Shown here: positions 40,796-49,597 of the stretch, in pieces
Numbering within the stretch: the first letter of the stretch is position 1
Layout of the letters: every line of letters starts with the position of its first letter
Assembly: GCF_004421005.1 (NCBI RefSeq)
Contig: NZ_CP038026.1
Coordinates: 5,823,623 to 5,887,622 of the forward strand
Reading direction: 5' to 3'
Source of the DNA: Pseudoduganella plicata
GTDB lineage: Bacteria > Pseudomonadota > Gammaproteobacteria > Burkholderiales > Burkholderiaceae_D
DNA length: 64,000 nucleotides
Translations under genes and position numbers: made by a program
The notes under the pieces: generated by a model
The model's database searches: none
What the model was told of the DNA's origin: nothing
The model's input: the letters and a program-made list of their open reading frames with translations, nothing else

Positions 40796-40827
40796 CAAAA
40801 ACGCCGCCTGCGATGCAGTCGCGGCGT
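40796..40827 (-). terminator. Terminator after tRNA-Leu copy 4
   Basis: Reverse-strand ACGCCGC/GCGGCGT arms (40827-40821 with 40807-40801), with extra inner pairing and then T5. It separates copy 4 from copy 3. Confidence 0.8.
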
Positions 40828-40875
40828 CTTGCGCCATGCTGCCGAACATCCGGCTGCATTGTTGATACGGTAGAG

Positions 40876-40960
40876 TGGTGCCCACGGAGGGACTCGAACC
40901 CCCACACCTCGCGGCACATGGACCTGAACCATGCGCGTCTACCAATTCCGCCACGTGGGC
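40876..40960 (-). tRNA. tRNA-Leu (anticodon CAG), copy 4
   Basis: An 85-nt gene with encoded CCA (40878-40876). It differs from the other copies by one base in the variable-arm region (CTCGCGG instead of CTTGCGG on the plus strand). It has its own terminator at 40796-40827. Confidence 0.96.
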
Positions 40961-41305
40961 ACTGCGTGCTTCTTCAGCCTACACCACAAGCTCGACTTGC
41001 AAACTTGTTGCTTCTGCTATTATAGTGCCTTGGAGAGTTTTGCGCCAGATGAACTTTCATTCCACACTGCACATCCGCTCTGTTCTGCACTCCCGCATTG
41101 CTGCGAGAGCCGAGATTATAGAGCAATATTTTTGAATGTCAAAGGCTTTCGGAAACGTGCCCGACCGGCGCAATGCGCATGCAGTGGTCCACACATGCGT
41201 CCCGCCCCGGGTGTCCGATTGCGCGCTGTTAGGCAAACCGTCGGACCTCCGGTACACTACGACTGCCTTTATTCACGAACTCACAATAAGATCAAAGATA
41301 TAGTT

Positions 41306-43846
41306 TTGAACCAGACTACCCATACCATCCCAAGCCGCGAGGACATCCTCGCACTCTTCCGCAGCGCCAATGCGCCGCTCGACCTGCGCACGCTTGCCAT
41401 GTCGCTCGAGGTCCCCGCCGAATCGCACGCGGTGTTGACACGGCGCCTGGCCGCGATGGAACGCGATGGCCAGATCCGCTCGGACAGCGGCGGCTTCTAC
41501 GTGCTGGCGGATCATTCCGGCTTCGTGGCCGGGCGGGTCAGCGCGCACCGTGACGGTTTCGGCTTCGTCATTCCCGACGAACCGGGCGACGACCTGTTCC
41601 TGACCGAGCGCGAGATGCAGAAGGTCCTGCACGGCGACAAGGTGCTGGCGAAAGTGGTGGGCTTCGACCGGCGCGGCCGCCCCGAGGGCACGATCGTCGA
41701 AGTGGTCGAACGTGGCAACACCCATATCATCGGACGGCTGATCAAGGATAACGGCGTGTGGATCGTGGCGCCGGAAGACAAGCGCATCGGCCAGGACATC
41801 CTGCTGGCCGGCTCGCCCGGCAAGGCCAAGAGCGGCCAGATCGTCAGCGTCGAACTGACGGAGCAGCCGGGGCGCTTCAAGCAGCCCGTCGGCCGCATCG
41901 TCGAAGTGCTGGGCGACATGGACGACCCGGGCATGGAGATCGAAATCGCCGTACGCAAGTTCGGCGTGCCGCACGTGTTTTCCGACGCGGCAATCAAGCA
42001 GGCCAACAAGCTGCCGGACGTGGTGCGTGCCGCCGACCTGGACGAACGCGTCGACCTGCGCGACGTGCCGCTGGTGACGATCGACGGCGAGGATGCGCGC
42101 GACTTCGACGATGCCGTCTACTGCGAGCCCGTCAAGATCGGCCGCACCAACGGGTACCGCCTGATCGTGGCGATCGCCGACGTCAGCCACTACGTCAAGC
42201 CGAACGACGCACTGGACGCCGACGCGCTCGAGCGCAGCACGTCGGTCTACTTCCCGCGCCGCGTGATTCCGATGCTGCCCGAGAAGCTGTCCAACGGCCT
42301 GTGCTCGCTGAACCCCGCCGTCGACCGCCTGACGCTGGTCTGCGACGCCGTCATCACGGCCAAGGGCGAGATCAAGGCTTACCAGTTCTATCCGGCCGTG
42401 ATCCATTCGGCCGCGCGCATGACGTACACCGAAGTGGCGGCGATACTGGGCAACACGAAGGGGCCGGAAGCGGCGAAGAAGCCGTACATCGTACCGCACC
42501 TGCAGGACCTGTATGCCGTCTACCAGGCGCTGCTGAAGGCGCGCCTGGAACGGGGCGCGATCGATTTCGAGACGACGGAGACGTACATCGTCTGCAACCC
42601 GAACGGCAAGATCGAGAAGATCGTGCCCCGTTCGCGCAACGACGCGCACAAGCTGATCGAGGAATGCATGCTGGCGGCGAACGTCTGCGCGGCCGATCTG
42701 CTGCTGCGTAACAAGCACCCGGGCACGTACCGCATCCACGCTGCGCCGACCAAGGAAAAGCTCACGCAGGTGCGCGAGTTCCTTAAGCAGGTGGGCCTGT
42801 CGCTGGGCGGCGGCGATACGCCGGCCGCGCGCGACTACGCGGAGCTGATGAAGAAGATCAAGGAGCGCCCGGATGCGAGCCTGTTGCAGACGATGCTGCT
42901 GCGCTCCATGCAGCAGGCCGTCTACAGTCCGGACAATATCGGCCACTTCGGCCTGGCGTACGAGGCGTATGCCCACTTCACCAGCCCGATCCGCCGCTAT
43001 CCCGACCTGCTGACGCACCGCGCCATCAAGGCCATCCTGCAAGGGAAGAAGTACGAGCCGAAGGTGGACGACAAGAGCGTACTGAATACGACCGTGTCGA
43101 ATGCGGCGCGGCGCCAGAAGCTCAAGGACAAGGCCGAGGGCAAGGAACCGAAGGGCGCGCGCGACCTGACCGTGTGGGACGCGCTGGGCGTGCACTGCTC
43201 GGCCAACGAACGCCGCGCGGACGAAGCGTCGCGCGACGTCGAAGCCTGGCTGAAGTGCTACTTCATGCAGGACAAGCTGGGCGAGGAGTTCAGCGGCATC
43301 ATCGTCGGCGTGACGACGTTCGGCATCTTCGTCCAGCTGGACCAGCTGTTCGTCGAAGGCCTCGTACACATCACCGACCTGGGCGCCGATTACTTCCAGT
43401 ACGACGAAGCGCGCCACGAACTGCGCGGCGAGCGTACCGGCAAGCGCTACCAGCTGACGGACCGCGTCAACGTCCAGGTGGTGCGTGTCGACCTGGAGTC
43501 GCGCAAGATCGACCTGCGCCTGCCGGAAAGCGAAACGGCAGGCATGGGCGGCGGCCAGGCGCCGGCGAAGAAAGGGCGCGGCCGCCAGAAGTTCGAGGAT
43601 GAGCCGGCGGTCGAGGAAAGTGCGCCACGCCGAGGTCGTAAGGGCGGCGGGGGCGGCGGCCGGCCGGAGAAGGGCGCGGCGGGTCCGTCGATCACCGTGC
43701 GCTACCCGGCCCCGGCGGATAACGCCGATGCGCCGCCACCGCGCAAGCCGCGCTCGGGCGGGGGCGCGCCGGCCAAGCGGAGCAAGACCGCGACGGCCGC
43801 TTCGTCCAGGCCCGGCAGCACGGCCAAGGGCAGGAAGAAGCGATAA
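41306..43846 (+). CDS. rnr: Ribonuclease R
   Basis: RNase R is a processive 3'-5' exoribonuclease for structured RNA and rRNA quality control. The 846-residue product has an N-terminal helix-turn-helix, cold-shock domains (SGFVAGRVSAHRDGFGFV) and the RNB core. The core metal site is VTIDGEDARDFDDAVYCE, followed by IADVSHYV and FGLAYEAYAHFTSPIRRYPDLLTHR. An S1 domain (FSGIIVGVTTFGIFVQL) and a Lys/Arg/Gly-rich tail complete it. There is no in-frame ATG before residue 32, so I chose TTG 41306, which gives the usual N-Q-T-T-H start. The ribosome binding site is weak, and the upstream frame has no support. Confidence 0.94.
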   Translation: MNQTTHTIPSREDILALFRSANAPLDLRTLAMSLEVPAESHAVLTRRLAAMERDGQIRSDSGGFYVLADHSGFVAGRVSAHRDGFGFVIPDEPGDDLFLTEREMQKVLHGDKVLAKVVGFDRRGRPEGTIVEVVERGNTHIIGRLIKDNGVWIVAPEDKRIGQDILLAGSPGKAKSGQIVSVELTEQPGRFKQPVGRIVEVLGDMDDPGMEIEIAVRKFGVPHVFSDAAIKQANKLPDVVRAADLDERVDLRDVPLVTIDGEDARDFDDAVYCEPVKIGRTNGYRLIVAIADVSHYVKPNDALDADALERSTSVYFPRRVIPMLPEKLSNGLCSLNPAVDRLTLVCDAVITAKGEIKAYQFYPAVIHSAARMTYTEVAAILGNTKGPEAAKKPYIVPHLQDLYAVYQALLKARLERGAIDFETTETYIVCNPNGKIEKIVPRSRNDAHKLIEECMLAANVCAADLLLRNKHPGTYRIHAAPTKEKLTQVREFLKQVGLSLGGGDTPAARDYAELMKKIKERPDASLLQTMLLRSMQQAVYSPDNIGHFGLAYEAYAHFTSPIRRYPDLLTHRAIKAILQGKKYEPKVDDKSVLNTTVSNAARRQKLKDKAEGKEPKGARDLTVWDALGVHCSANERRADEASRDVEAWLKCYFMQDKLGEEFSGIIVGVTTFGIFVQLDQLFVEGLVHITDLGADYFQYDEARHELRGERTGKRYQLTDRVNVQVVRVDLESRKIDLRLPESETAGMGGGQAPAKKGRGRQKFEDEPAVEESAPRRGRKGGGGGGRPEKGAAGPSITVRYPAPADNADAPPPRKPRSGGGAPAKRSKTATAASSRPGSTAKGRKKR

Positions 43847-43863
43847 GGTAAGATGATGGTCTG

Positions 43864-43885
43864 GCGCCGCGGTAATCCGCGGCGC
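43864..43885 (+). terminator. GC-rich hairpin between rnr and rlmB
   Basis: GCGCCGCGG (43864-43872) and CCGCGGCGC (43877-43885) pair perfectly around TAAT. There is no T-run, so termination may be partial or Rho-assisted. Confidence 0.5.
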
Positions 43886-43953
43886 TTCACTTGTGGACGT
43901 CCAGTTTGGCTCTCGTCCGCAGTTCGGCAAATCCAGTAAAGTAGAACAGCACC

Positions 43954-44700
43954 ATGTCCAAGAACAAAATGATTTTCGGCTTCCATGCCGTCACCTCGCG
44001 CCTGCGCCACGAAGCCGCTTCCGTGGAGGAGATCTTCGTCGACGCCGCCCGCGACGACCGCCGCATGAAAGACCTGATCACGAATGCGCGCGCGCTTGGC
44101 GTGCGCGTCATGCCGGTCGATTCGGCCCGCCTCGACAAGATCGTCGGCACCCGCCGCCACCAGGGCGTCATCGCGTTCGCGTCGCAGCTGGCGCTGGCCC
44201 GCAACCTGGACGAGCTGCTCGATGCCATCGACGGCCCGCCGCTGCTGCTGGTGCTGGACGGGATCACCGACCCGCACAACCTGGGCGCCTGCCTGCGCGT
44301 GGCCGACGGTGTCGGCGCCCACGCCGTGATCGTGCCGAAGGATCGCGCCGTCGGCCTGAACGCCACGGCCGCCAAGGTGGCCAGCGGCGCGGCCGAAACG
44401 GTCCCGTACATCACCGTGACGAACCTGGCGCGCACCCTGCGCGACCTGAAGGACCGCGACATCTGGCTGATCGGCACGTCCGACGACGGCGAGAAGGGCC
44501 TGTACGATGCCGACTTCACGGGTCCGACGGCGCTGGTGATGGGCTCCGAAGGCGAAGGCATGCGCCGCCTGACGCGCGAAACGTGCGACATGCTGGTCAG
44601 CATCCCGATGTTCGGTTCCGTCGAGAGCCTGAACGTTTCCGTGGCTTCCGGCGTGTGCCTGTACGAAGCGCGGCGCCAGCGGATGGCCAAGGAAGGCTGA
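43954..44700 (+). CDS. rlmB: 23S rRNA (guanosine2251-2'-O)-methyltransferase RlmB
   Basis: RlmB methylates G2251 in the 23S P-loop. The 248-residue SpoU-family protein has an N-terminal substrate domain (IFGFHAVTSRLRHEAASVEEIFVDAARDDRRMKDLI). It also has the three SPOUT knot motifs: LVLDGITDPHNLGACLRVADGVGAHAVIVPKDR, LVMGSEGEGMRRLTRE and SIPMFGSVESLNVSVASGVCLYEA. The rnr-rlmB order is conserved in proteobacteria. ATG 43954 matches the family start. Confidence 0.96.
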   Translation: MSKNKMIFGFHAVTSRLRHEAASVEEIFVDAARDDRRMKDLITNARALGVRVMPVDSARLDKIVGTRRHQGVIAFASQLALARNLDELLDAIDGPPLLLVLDGITDPHNLGACLRVADGVGAHAVIVPKDRAVGLNATAAKVASGAAETVPYITVTNLARTLRDLKDRDIWLIGTSDDGEKGLYDADFTGPTALVMGSEGEGMRRLTRETCDMLVSIPMFGSVESLNVSVASGVCLYEARRQRMAKEG

Positions 44701-44804
44701 TGCCGGCGGGGCCTGCACCGGAGGACGGTGCCGGTCCCCGATACGCCAATGCCGCCGGCAGAGGTGCCTATCCGCAAGCGGGCGTCCCATGCTAGATTAC
44801 TGCC

Positions 44805-45551
44805 ATGTTTACCCGCCTACGCCACGACATCCGCGCGATCCTCGAGCGCGACCCCGCCGCCCGCAACGCGTGGACGGTGCTGACGTGTTACCCCGGCCTG
44901 CACGCGATCGTCGCGCACCGGCTGGCGCACTGGTGCTGGCTGCATGGCCTGAAATGGCTGGGCCGCTACGTCAGCTACCTGGCGCGGATCGTCACGGGGA
45001 TTGAAATCCATCCCGGCGCCGTGGTGGGCCGGCGCGTGTTCATCGATCACGGTTTCGGTGTCGTCGTCGGGGAGACTGCCGTGATCGGCAACGATTGCAC
45101 GATCTACCAGGGCGTCACGCTGGGCGGCACGTCGCTGGCGGCCGGCCACAAGCGCCACCCGACGCTGGAGCGGGGCGTCATCGTCGGCGCCGGCGCCAAG
45201 GTGCTCGGCGCCTTTACGGTCGGCGAGTATGCCAAGATCGGCTCCAACGCCGTGCTGCTCAAGCCGGTGCCGGCCGGCGCCACCGCCGTGGGCAATCCGG
45301 CCCGCATCGTCAGCCGCGAGCAACAGGCGGCGGAAGGGCGGCCGGCGGCGCCGGCATTTGCCGCGTATGGCGTCACGCCCAACGGCGCCGATCCGTTGTC
45401 GAAGACACTGCAGGGACTGATCGCCCAGAGCGCGGCGCAGGAGGAACAAATCGTCCGCATCATGGCGCTGCTCAGGGAACGTGGCCTGGACCGCCAGGGC
45501 CTCGACATGGCAGGCGACGATGCGGATCGTCTGAACAGGCTGGTTGATTGA
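44805..45551 (+). CDS. cysE: Serine O-acetyltransferase
   Basis: The enzyme makes O-acetylserine for cysteine synthesis. The 248-residue product starts FTRLRHDIRAILERDPAARNAW and contains the family block ARIVTGIEIHPGAVVGRRVFIDHGFGVVVGETAVIG with hexapeptide repeats. The catalytic His and Asp are in IDHG. GTSLAAGHKRHPTLE and GAGAKVLGAFTVGEYAKIGSNAVLL follow. It is the short EpsC-like form without the long N-terminal extension of E. coli CysE. The Ala/Gln-rich C-terminal tail is extra. Confidence 0.94.
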   Translation: MFTRLRHDIRAILERDPAARNAWTVLTCYPGLHAIVAHRLAHWCWLHGLKWLGRYVSYLARIVTGIEIHPGAVVGRRVFIDHGFGVVVGETAVIGNDCTIYQGVTLGGTSLAAGHKRHPTLERGVIVGAGAKVLGAFTVGEYAKIGSNAVLLKPVPAGATAVGNPARIVSREQQAAEGRPAAPAFAAYGVTPNGADPLSKTLQGLIAQSAAQEEQIVRIMALLRERGLDRQGLDMAGDDADRLNRLVD

Positions 45552-45580
45552 AACAACACGCAGAACAAGCAAGGAACAAG

Positions 45581-46261
45581 ATGAGCGAACTGGAAGTGGC
45601 AACGGAAGAACTGGACCCGTTTGAAATCCGCGTGCTGGCCGTGCTGGCCGAGAAGGAGGCGCTGACGCCGGATAACTATCCGCTGTCGCTGAACGCGATC
45701 ACCAACGGCTGCAACCAGCTCTCCAGCCGCGATCCCGTCATGCAGATTGCCGAGGACACGGTGGCGGACGTGCTGGCGCGCCTGGCCGAGCGCCGCCTCG
45801 CCAATGCCGTCACCGCCGCCGGCGCGCGGGTGACGAAGTACGAGCACCGCATGCGCATCAAATGGACGCTGGAGCAGGACAAGCTGGCGATCCTCACCGT
45901 GCTGATGTTGCGCGGGCACCAGACGGCCGGCGAAATCCGCACGCGCACGGGCCGCATGCACGAGTTCAAATCGGTGGCGGACGTGGAAGCGGGCCTGCAG
46001 TTCCTGATCGACAAATATCCGCCGCTGGTGGCGAAGCTGGCGCTGGCGCCGGGCACGAAGGAGCCGCGTTATGGCCAGTTGCTGGGCGGCGCGGCCGAAC
46101 TGGCTCGGGAGGAGGCGGGTTACGGTACGTCCACGGTGGTACCGGGCGGGGCTTCACGCGGCGATCGGGTGGCGCAGCTGGAGCTGGAAGTGCAGCAGCT
46201 GCGCACCGAATTCGCGGCCCTGACGGCGCAGTTCGAGGAATTCAGGAAGCAGTTCGACTGA
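45581..46261 (+). CDS. yceH: YceH family (DUF480) protein
   Basis: This 226-residue protein has two winged-helix domains. The family start is ELDPFEIRVLAVLAEKEALTPDNYPLSLNAITNGCNQLSSRDPVM, followed by LTVLMLRGHQTAGEIRTRTGRMHEF. A C-terminal coiled coil (VAQLELEVQQLRTEFAALTAQFEEF) ends the chain. Its function is not established. ATG 45581 is preferred to the in-frame TTG 45548 because AAGGAACAAG precedes it. It follows cysE by 29 bases. Confidence 0.93.
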   Translation: MSELEVATEELDPFEIRVLAVLAEKEALTPDNYPLSLNAITNGCNQLSSRDPVMQIAEDTVADVLARLAERRLANAVTAAGARVTKYEHRMRIKWTLEQDKLAILTVLMLRGHQTAGEIRTRTGRMHEFKSVADVEAGLQFLIDKYPPLVAKLALAPGTKEPRYGQLLGGAAELAREEAGYGTSTVVPGGASRGDRVAQLELEVQQLRTEFAALTAQFEEFRKQFD

Positions 46262-46537
46262 GCGCTTCACTGATGAACGCAAACGCGTTGCTGGATGCTG
46301 GAAGAAGAACAGTACGCCGAGCGCCGCCAGGATGTATGGCCAGAATTTGATCGGGATGAAGAACAGATCGTGCTTTGCCTGCAGCTTGATTTCCTGTCCG
46401 GTAGCTTTATCGACAACAATACGTGGCTGGCTGGTGCGCCCGATGGCGACGTGAAGCCCGAATACCAGCGCTGCGCCGATCAGCGTTCCTGACAACGCAA
46501 CCGCAGAGCGGTCGGCGGCTGGTAGCGGTAGGGCCAA
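46154..46537 (-). CDS. Possible small membrane protein, 3' end antisense to yceH, perhaps a remnant
   Basis: The first 80 residues look like a real small membrane protein. One helix (LSGTLIGAALVFGLHVAIG) is followed by a polar loop RIVVDKATGQEIKLQAKHDLFFIPIKF and a second helix WPYILAALGVLFFF. The remaining 45 residues run antisense through the end of yceH and have no protein character. There is no ATG, only TTG 46537 or 46495. I suspect that the original 3' end was lost by rearrangement or a frameshift at the border of the accessory region. Confidence 0.4.
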   Translation of the reverse strand: MALPLPAADRSAVALSGTLIGAALVFGLHVAIGRTSQPRIVVDKATGQEIKLQAKHDLFFIPIKFWPYILAALGVLFFFQHPATRLRSSVKRSVELLPEFLELRRQGREFGAQLLHFQLQLRHPIAA

Positions 46538-46985
46538 AAAGTGTTCCCCAGCCTGGACTGCTGCCGTACTCTGAGAATCATTCTCGTGCCGACTTCCGCT
46601 TCTTTGCCTGCGGGGCTATCAATTCTTGCGAGAACTGATAGCTGGGCGCATTGAGCTTTTCTGCGCAACCGGCGCAGGCGCGCAGGACCGGGAGGATGCT
46701 CCTGACTGGGCTTGCGTTGGGGACGATGGGCGAGGTGGGCAGATGATTGTCACGACCTCACACGAAGATGAGGCCCGTGCAGACGTGGTCGAATTTGCCG
46801 GGCAGTTCTCAATGTCTTTGCAGGACCGGCCCCGAATAATTCATCGGTAATGGCATCAGCCCGGAGGTCTGCTTTGGGGCGACACTCTGTGACTTTTTAC
46901 AGATCGGCCACTTGCTATCCTTGGCCGAATGGCCGAGATCGGCCAGGAACCGACGCGCATGGAGCTGCTCGACCAGGGGCGGCCC
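46538..46985. other. Gene-poor start of the accessory region
   Basis: About 450 bases with no supported gene. A 74-codon frame at 46626-46850 has no recognisable features. Several GGCC-centred small palindromes occur near 46905-46965. Confidence 0.35.
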
Positions 46986-47237
46986 TTATTTCTCGCCTAA
47001 AAAAGCGACAAGTTCCTCGTACCCGCCTACACGCTGCCCGTCGATATAGGTCTGCGGCGTAGTCTGGACTCCTTCGTCCTGCATAAACGCGTCTACTTCG
47101 CCTCGGGTTGTCAACTGATGGTCCTCGACTTGGTAACCCGCCTGTTTTAATAACTCGAGCGCCTTGACTCCCCACGGACAAGTATGTTCTGGAGTGACCA
47201 TTCGGTGCAGCAATGCTTGCTTCGATTCGATTGACAT
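46986..47237 (-). CDS. Glutaredoxin family protein (monothiol type)
   Basis: This 83-residue thioredoxin-fold protein has the active site HTCPWGVKALELL, that is CPWG with a single catalytic cysteine. The cis-Pro motif is VQTTPQTYIDG and the glutathione-contacting region QRVGGYEELVAFLG. It is short for a glutaredoxin but of usual size for this small bacterial subfamily. Its GC content is lower than that of the core genes. The partner is unknown; relatives often stand near quinol or DoxX-like membrane proteins. Confidence 0.85.
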   Translation of the reverse strand: MSIESKQALLHRMVTPEHTCPWGVKALELLKQAGYQVEDHQLTTRGEVDAFMQDEGVQTTPQTYIDGQRVGGYEELVAFLGEK

Positions 47238-47865
47238 GTTAACTCTTTCACTTTTTGATAATCAAGTTGCCTGTAGTAACGCAATGAGCCGTTACATCGT
47301 AGGTTCCAGATTACACGGTTAGTAAGAGTCTCGCGGTGCGTCAACGCACGCATGCCCGGCATGTACTTCACGACCCTGTGCACACCCCTTCTCTCACGCC
47401 CAAGGAAATATGCGCAGGCGCTATGGGTCCTTAAGGACGGTGGCAAGTGTAGAGCACGACTCCCATCGCAAACCCTGCGCTGGTCGCGCGGGCTCGCGCG
47501 CCTCAGGCGGGCAGCGGCCCGCAGCCGTGCGACAGCCGCGAGTCCGATGGACCAGCACGCGGAACGTCAAGGTGCAATTCTTCCCGTACACCGGCGCGGC
47601 GGCATTGGCTGGCGCTAACGCCTGCTAACACCTGCACCTCCGTCCAAATAAAATGGAGGCACACCGAAAGCCTCATCGGTTTGTCCGCCTTCGGAAGGTT
47701 GCCGACGGTCATGACAATCCGTGAGTTGTTCGCTTTGGCAACATGGTATCCTACTGCGACAGGCCGGTTTCGGCCAAAAGCGGCCGCTCACCAGGGGGAG
47801 GTGAGACGTTTAATACCGCTTCGACGATCTTTTCCGTATTGATTAGAGCTTTAGGAGACGTACCC
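47238..47865. other. Long intergenic stretch before the orphan-gene array
   Basis: About 630 bases. No frame on either strand has support. The last 100 bases contain the first copy of the CGGCCAAAAGCGG repeat (47771-47789) and the leader of the gene at 47866. Confidence 0.4.
47771..47789 (+). repeat. CGGCCAAAAGCGG-type repeat, copy A
   Basis: The core reads CGGCCAAAAGCGGCCGCTC and lies about 77 bases before the start of the orphan gene at 47866. Confidence 0.6.
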
Positions 47866-48267
47866 ATGGGGACATCGCAGTTAGAACTTTCTTGTCCACC
47901 GCAGCAGGCACACGCGTTGGAGCTTTGGCTACAGCACGCCGCAGGTCGCATTCTATTCGAGGACGTACGGGCTTACGCTACCGAAAAAATCGACCCGACG
48001 CTGCCGGACGAAACTCGCCTAGCTGTGCAGAAAGGAATTGATGATGCGATGTACGGCTTGATGATGGTGATTGACGGTGTGTCCGGTATTCTCAGAAGCG
48101 GGCCTCAATCTGTCGAGCTCTCCGTGACCGCACGGCTAGTGAATCGAGAACCGCCCGGCATTGCAGCCGAACTGGACTTGCGCGACGGTGATGGAATGTG
48201 CATGGGCTATCACGGGTGGCTTGACGGCGACTACGGAGACAATATTGTCACGTTCGTCGCACGCTAG
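47866..48267 (+). CDS. Orphan hypothetical protein, first of the array (immunity-like?)
   Basis: This 133-residue protein is acidic, with a family-like ordered sequence (ALELWLQHAAGRILFEDVRAYA, MYGLMMVIDGVSGIL, VELSVTARLVN). No family is named with confidence. The start is ATG 47866 behind TAGGAG. An in-frame ATG at 47743 would translate through the repeat and is rejected. Codon use is more AT-rich than in core genes. Size, acidity and setting resemble immunity proteins of polymorphic toxins, but that is inference. Confidence 0.6.
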   Translation: MGTSQLELSCPPQQAHALELWLQHAAGRILFEDVRAYATEKIDPTLPDETRLAVQKGIDDAMYGLMMVIDGVSGILRSGPQSVELSVTARLVNREPPGIAAELDLRDGDGMCMGYHGWLDGDYGDNIVTFVAR

Positions 48268-48346
48268 GCGATTGCTTCTCATGCGAAAAACGCAGAATCG
48301 CTGTTCTTAATCGCATAGGTCTCCCAGACCACGGCAATGGCGGTTG

Positions 48347-48365
48347 CGGCCAATAGCAGACGTTG
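48347..48365 (+). repeat. CGGCCAAAAGCGG-type repeat, degenerate copy F
   Basis: The core CGGCCAATAGCAGACGTTG lies in the gap after the first orphan gene and differs from copy B at three positions. Confidence 0.45.
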
Positions 48366-48479
48366 AGCAATTGCGAGGATGACGCCTAGGCATCAATCAT
48401 GAATTGGAGTGGTGATGGGATTGCCATTGCTTTGGCTAGCGTTTTTCTCTGTCTTCATGATTTCCGAACAGGCCGCAAG

Positions 48480-48498
48480 CGGCCAAAAGCGGACTTTG
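48480..48498 (+). repeat. CGGCCAAAAGCGG-type repeat, copy B
   Basis: The core CGGCCAAAAGCGGACTTTG ends about 30 bases before ATG 48529. It falls inside the alternative longer reading of that gene, which argues for the later start. Confidence 0.6.
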
Positions 48499-48528
48499 AC
48501 GTGTTCAGCGGGTCAAACTTTCAATCAC

Positions 48529-48795
48529 ATGAGCAAACTTTCGTCGTTCATCGATAATGCAAAGGTCGGGCTTTCGATCCAGGAACGTATTCCGGAATCC
48601 AGATGGGATGCCATTGCGGAAAACTGTGGTGCTCCCGAAGTCGCAGAGATCAAGGCGAGAATAGCTGGGCTGACGGCAGAGCTGGAAACCATCGAAGAGT
48701 GGGATGGCGACACGCGAGACGACATACACTTAGCAATCTCGAAATTCTCTCGCTTACTCGTGCTGACGGGCACACTTCCAGACGTTGACGGGTAA
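48529..48795 (+). CDS. Orphan hypothetical protein, second of the array
   Basis: This 88-residue soluble protein (LSSFIDNAKVGLSIQERIPES..., then a coiled-coil-like KARIAGLTAELETIEEWDGDTRDDIHLAISKF) has no recognised family. ATG 48529 has no strong ribosome binding site. The alternative ATG 48415, preceded by GGAG, would add a hydrophobic N-terminus (MGLPLLWLAFFSVFMISEQ) resembling a signal peptide, but it would translate through repeat copy B. The start is therefore uncertain. Confidence 0.5.
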   Translation: MSKLSSFIDNAKVGLSIQERIPESRWDAIAENCGAPEVAEIKARIAGLTAELETIEEWDGDTRDDIHLAISKFSRLLVLTGTLPDVDG

Positions 48796-48853
48796 CCGTC
48801 TCTGTAAAGGCCCGCAATGGGGCGCAAGGTGTCATACGCTGAACGGCAGCACT

Positions 48854-48872
48854 CGGCCACGAGCGGCCGTTG
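48854..48872 (+). repeat. CGGCCAAAAGCGG-type repeat, degenerate copy D
   Basis: The core CGGCCACGAGCGGCCGTTG lies 30 bases before the start of the orphan gene at 48902. Confidence 0.45.
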
Positions 48873-48901
48873 CGGCCCGGCGAACTCTCTGGAAACTAAA
48901 G

Positions 48902-49186
48902 ATGAGCACTCAAGAAGAGAAAGAAATGTACCGGCGGGTTGACGAGGTGCTTTACTATCTTTGGGATCCAATCGGCGTGTCAGCCGTACCGTCGGCAAGG
49001 GACGAATATCGATCGTACGTGCCTCAAGTGGTTACGCTACTCGAAGATGACGCGAGCGCGGAGCGAGTTGCCAGCTACCTAAACGGGGTCGTCACCAGAC
49101 GGATGGGACTTACGGGAAACATTGAAGCCACTCTACGTGTTGTCGCAGTACTGCTAGACTGGAAAGCGGTGCTAACGGCTGCTTAG
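48902..49186 (+). CDS. Orphan small protein, third of the array (toxin-neighbourhood family)
   Basis: This 94-residue protein has the segments YRRVDEVLYYLWDPIGVS, ARDEYRSYVPQVVTLLEDDASAERVASYLN and RRMGLTGN. This layout belongs to a widespread uncharacterised family often carried near polymorphic toxin loci, from memory of such neighbourhoods. The start ATG 48902 follows GGAAACTAAAG. It is acidic and helical. An immunity role is inference only. Confidence 0.65.
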   Translation: MSTQEEKEMYRRVDEVLYYLWDPIGVSAVPSARDEYRSYVPQVVTLLEDDASAERVASYLNGVVTRRMGLTGNIEATLRVVAVLLDWKAVLTAA

Positions 49187-49219
49187 GGTCGGAACCGGAC
49201 GCTACCATACGGCCACTGT

Positions 49220-49237
49220 CGGCCAAAAGCGGACTTC
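49220..49237 (+). repeat. CGGCCAAAAGCGG-type repeat, copy C
   Basis: The core CGGCCAAAAGCGGACTTC lies 18 bases before the start of the orphan gene at 49256. It shares the first 16 bases with copy B. Confidence 0.6.
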
Positions 49238-49255
49238 TTTACTTTATGACCGATT

Positions 49256-49597
49256 ATGACGATTGAACACGCCTTGGCAGTGGATGCTATTGGCATCAAC
49301 AAGGAAACCGGGGACGTTCACTTGACAATCAGTGACCATTTGCCGTGGGGGAGAAGCCACTACTCGTTGTTGGAGGCGAAGGTAAATGCTTACCTTAACT
49401 TCGCGGAGAGCGGGGAAATCTACACCACGTACCCAGACGCGCGAGGACGAAATTTAGTAGTTCACCTAATTGCGAAGTATCGACCAACACCAGAAGCCGA
49501 GATGGTTTTCTCTCAAATTAGCGAATATCTCGTGGCGCGCGGGCTCACCTTTGTCCATACCGGTTTGCCGGCCGGATATGACGATGATGCAGCATAA
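49256..49597 (+). CDS. DUF6572-like small protein, fourth of the array
   Basis: This 113-residue protein begins TIEHALAVDAIGINKETGDVHLTISDHLPW and continues LLEAKVNAYLNFAESGEIYTTYPDARGRNLVVHLIAKYRP. That is the pattern I recall for DUF6572 proteins (vDaIGid..tG.v.LtIsDhl.W). The family is uncharacterised. GC content is visibly lower than in flanking core genes. The gene is followed by a degenerate repeat copy at 49612. Confidence 0.65.
   Translation: MTIEHALAVDAIGINKETGDVHLTISDHLPWGRSHYSLLEAKVNAYLNFAESGEIYTTYPDARGRNLVVHLIAKYRPTPEAEMVFSQISEYLVARGLTFVHTGLPAGYDDDAA

Noticed and set aside
47743..47865. Earlier start for the first orphan gene
   Set aside because: The upstream 41 codons translate repeat copy A and have no ribosome binding site, whereas ATG 47866 follows TAGGAG.
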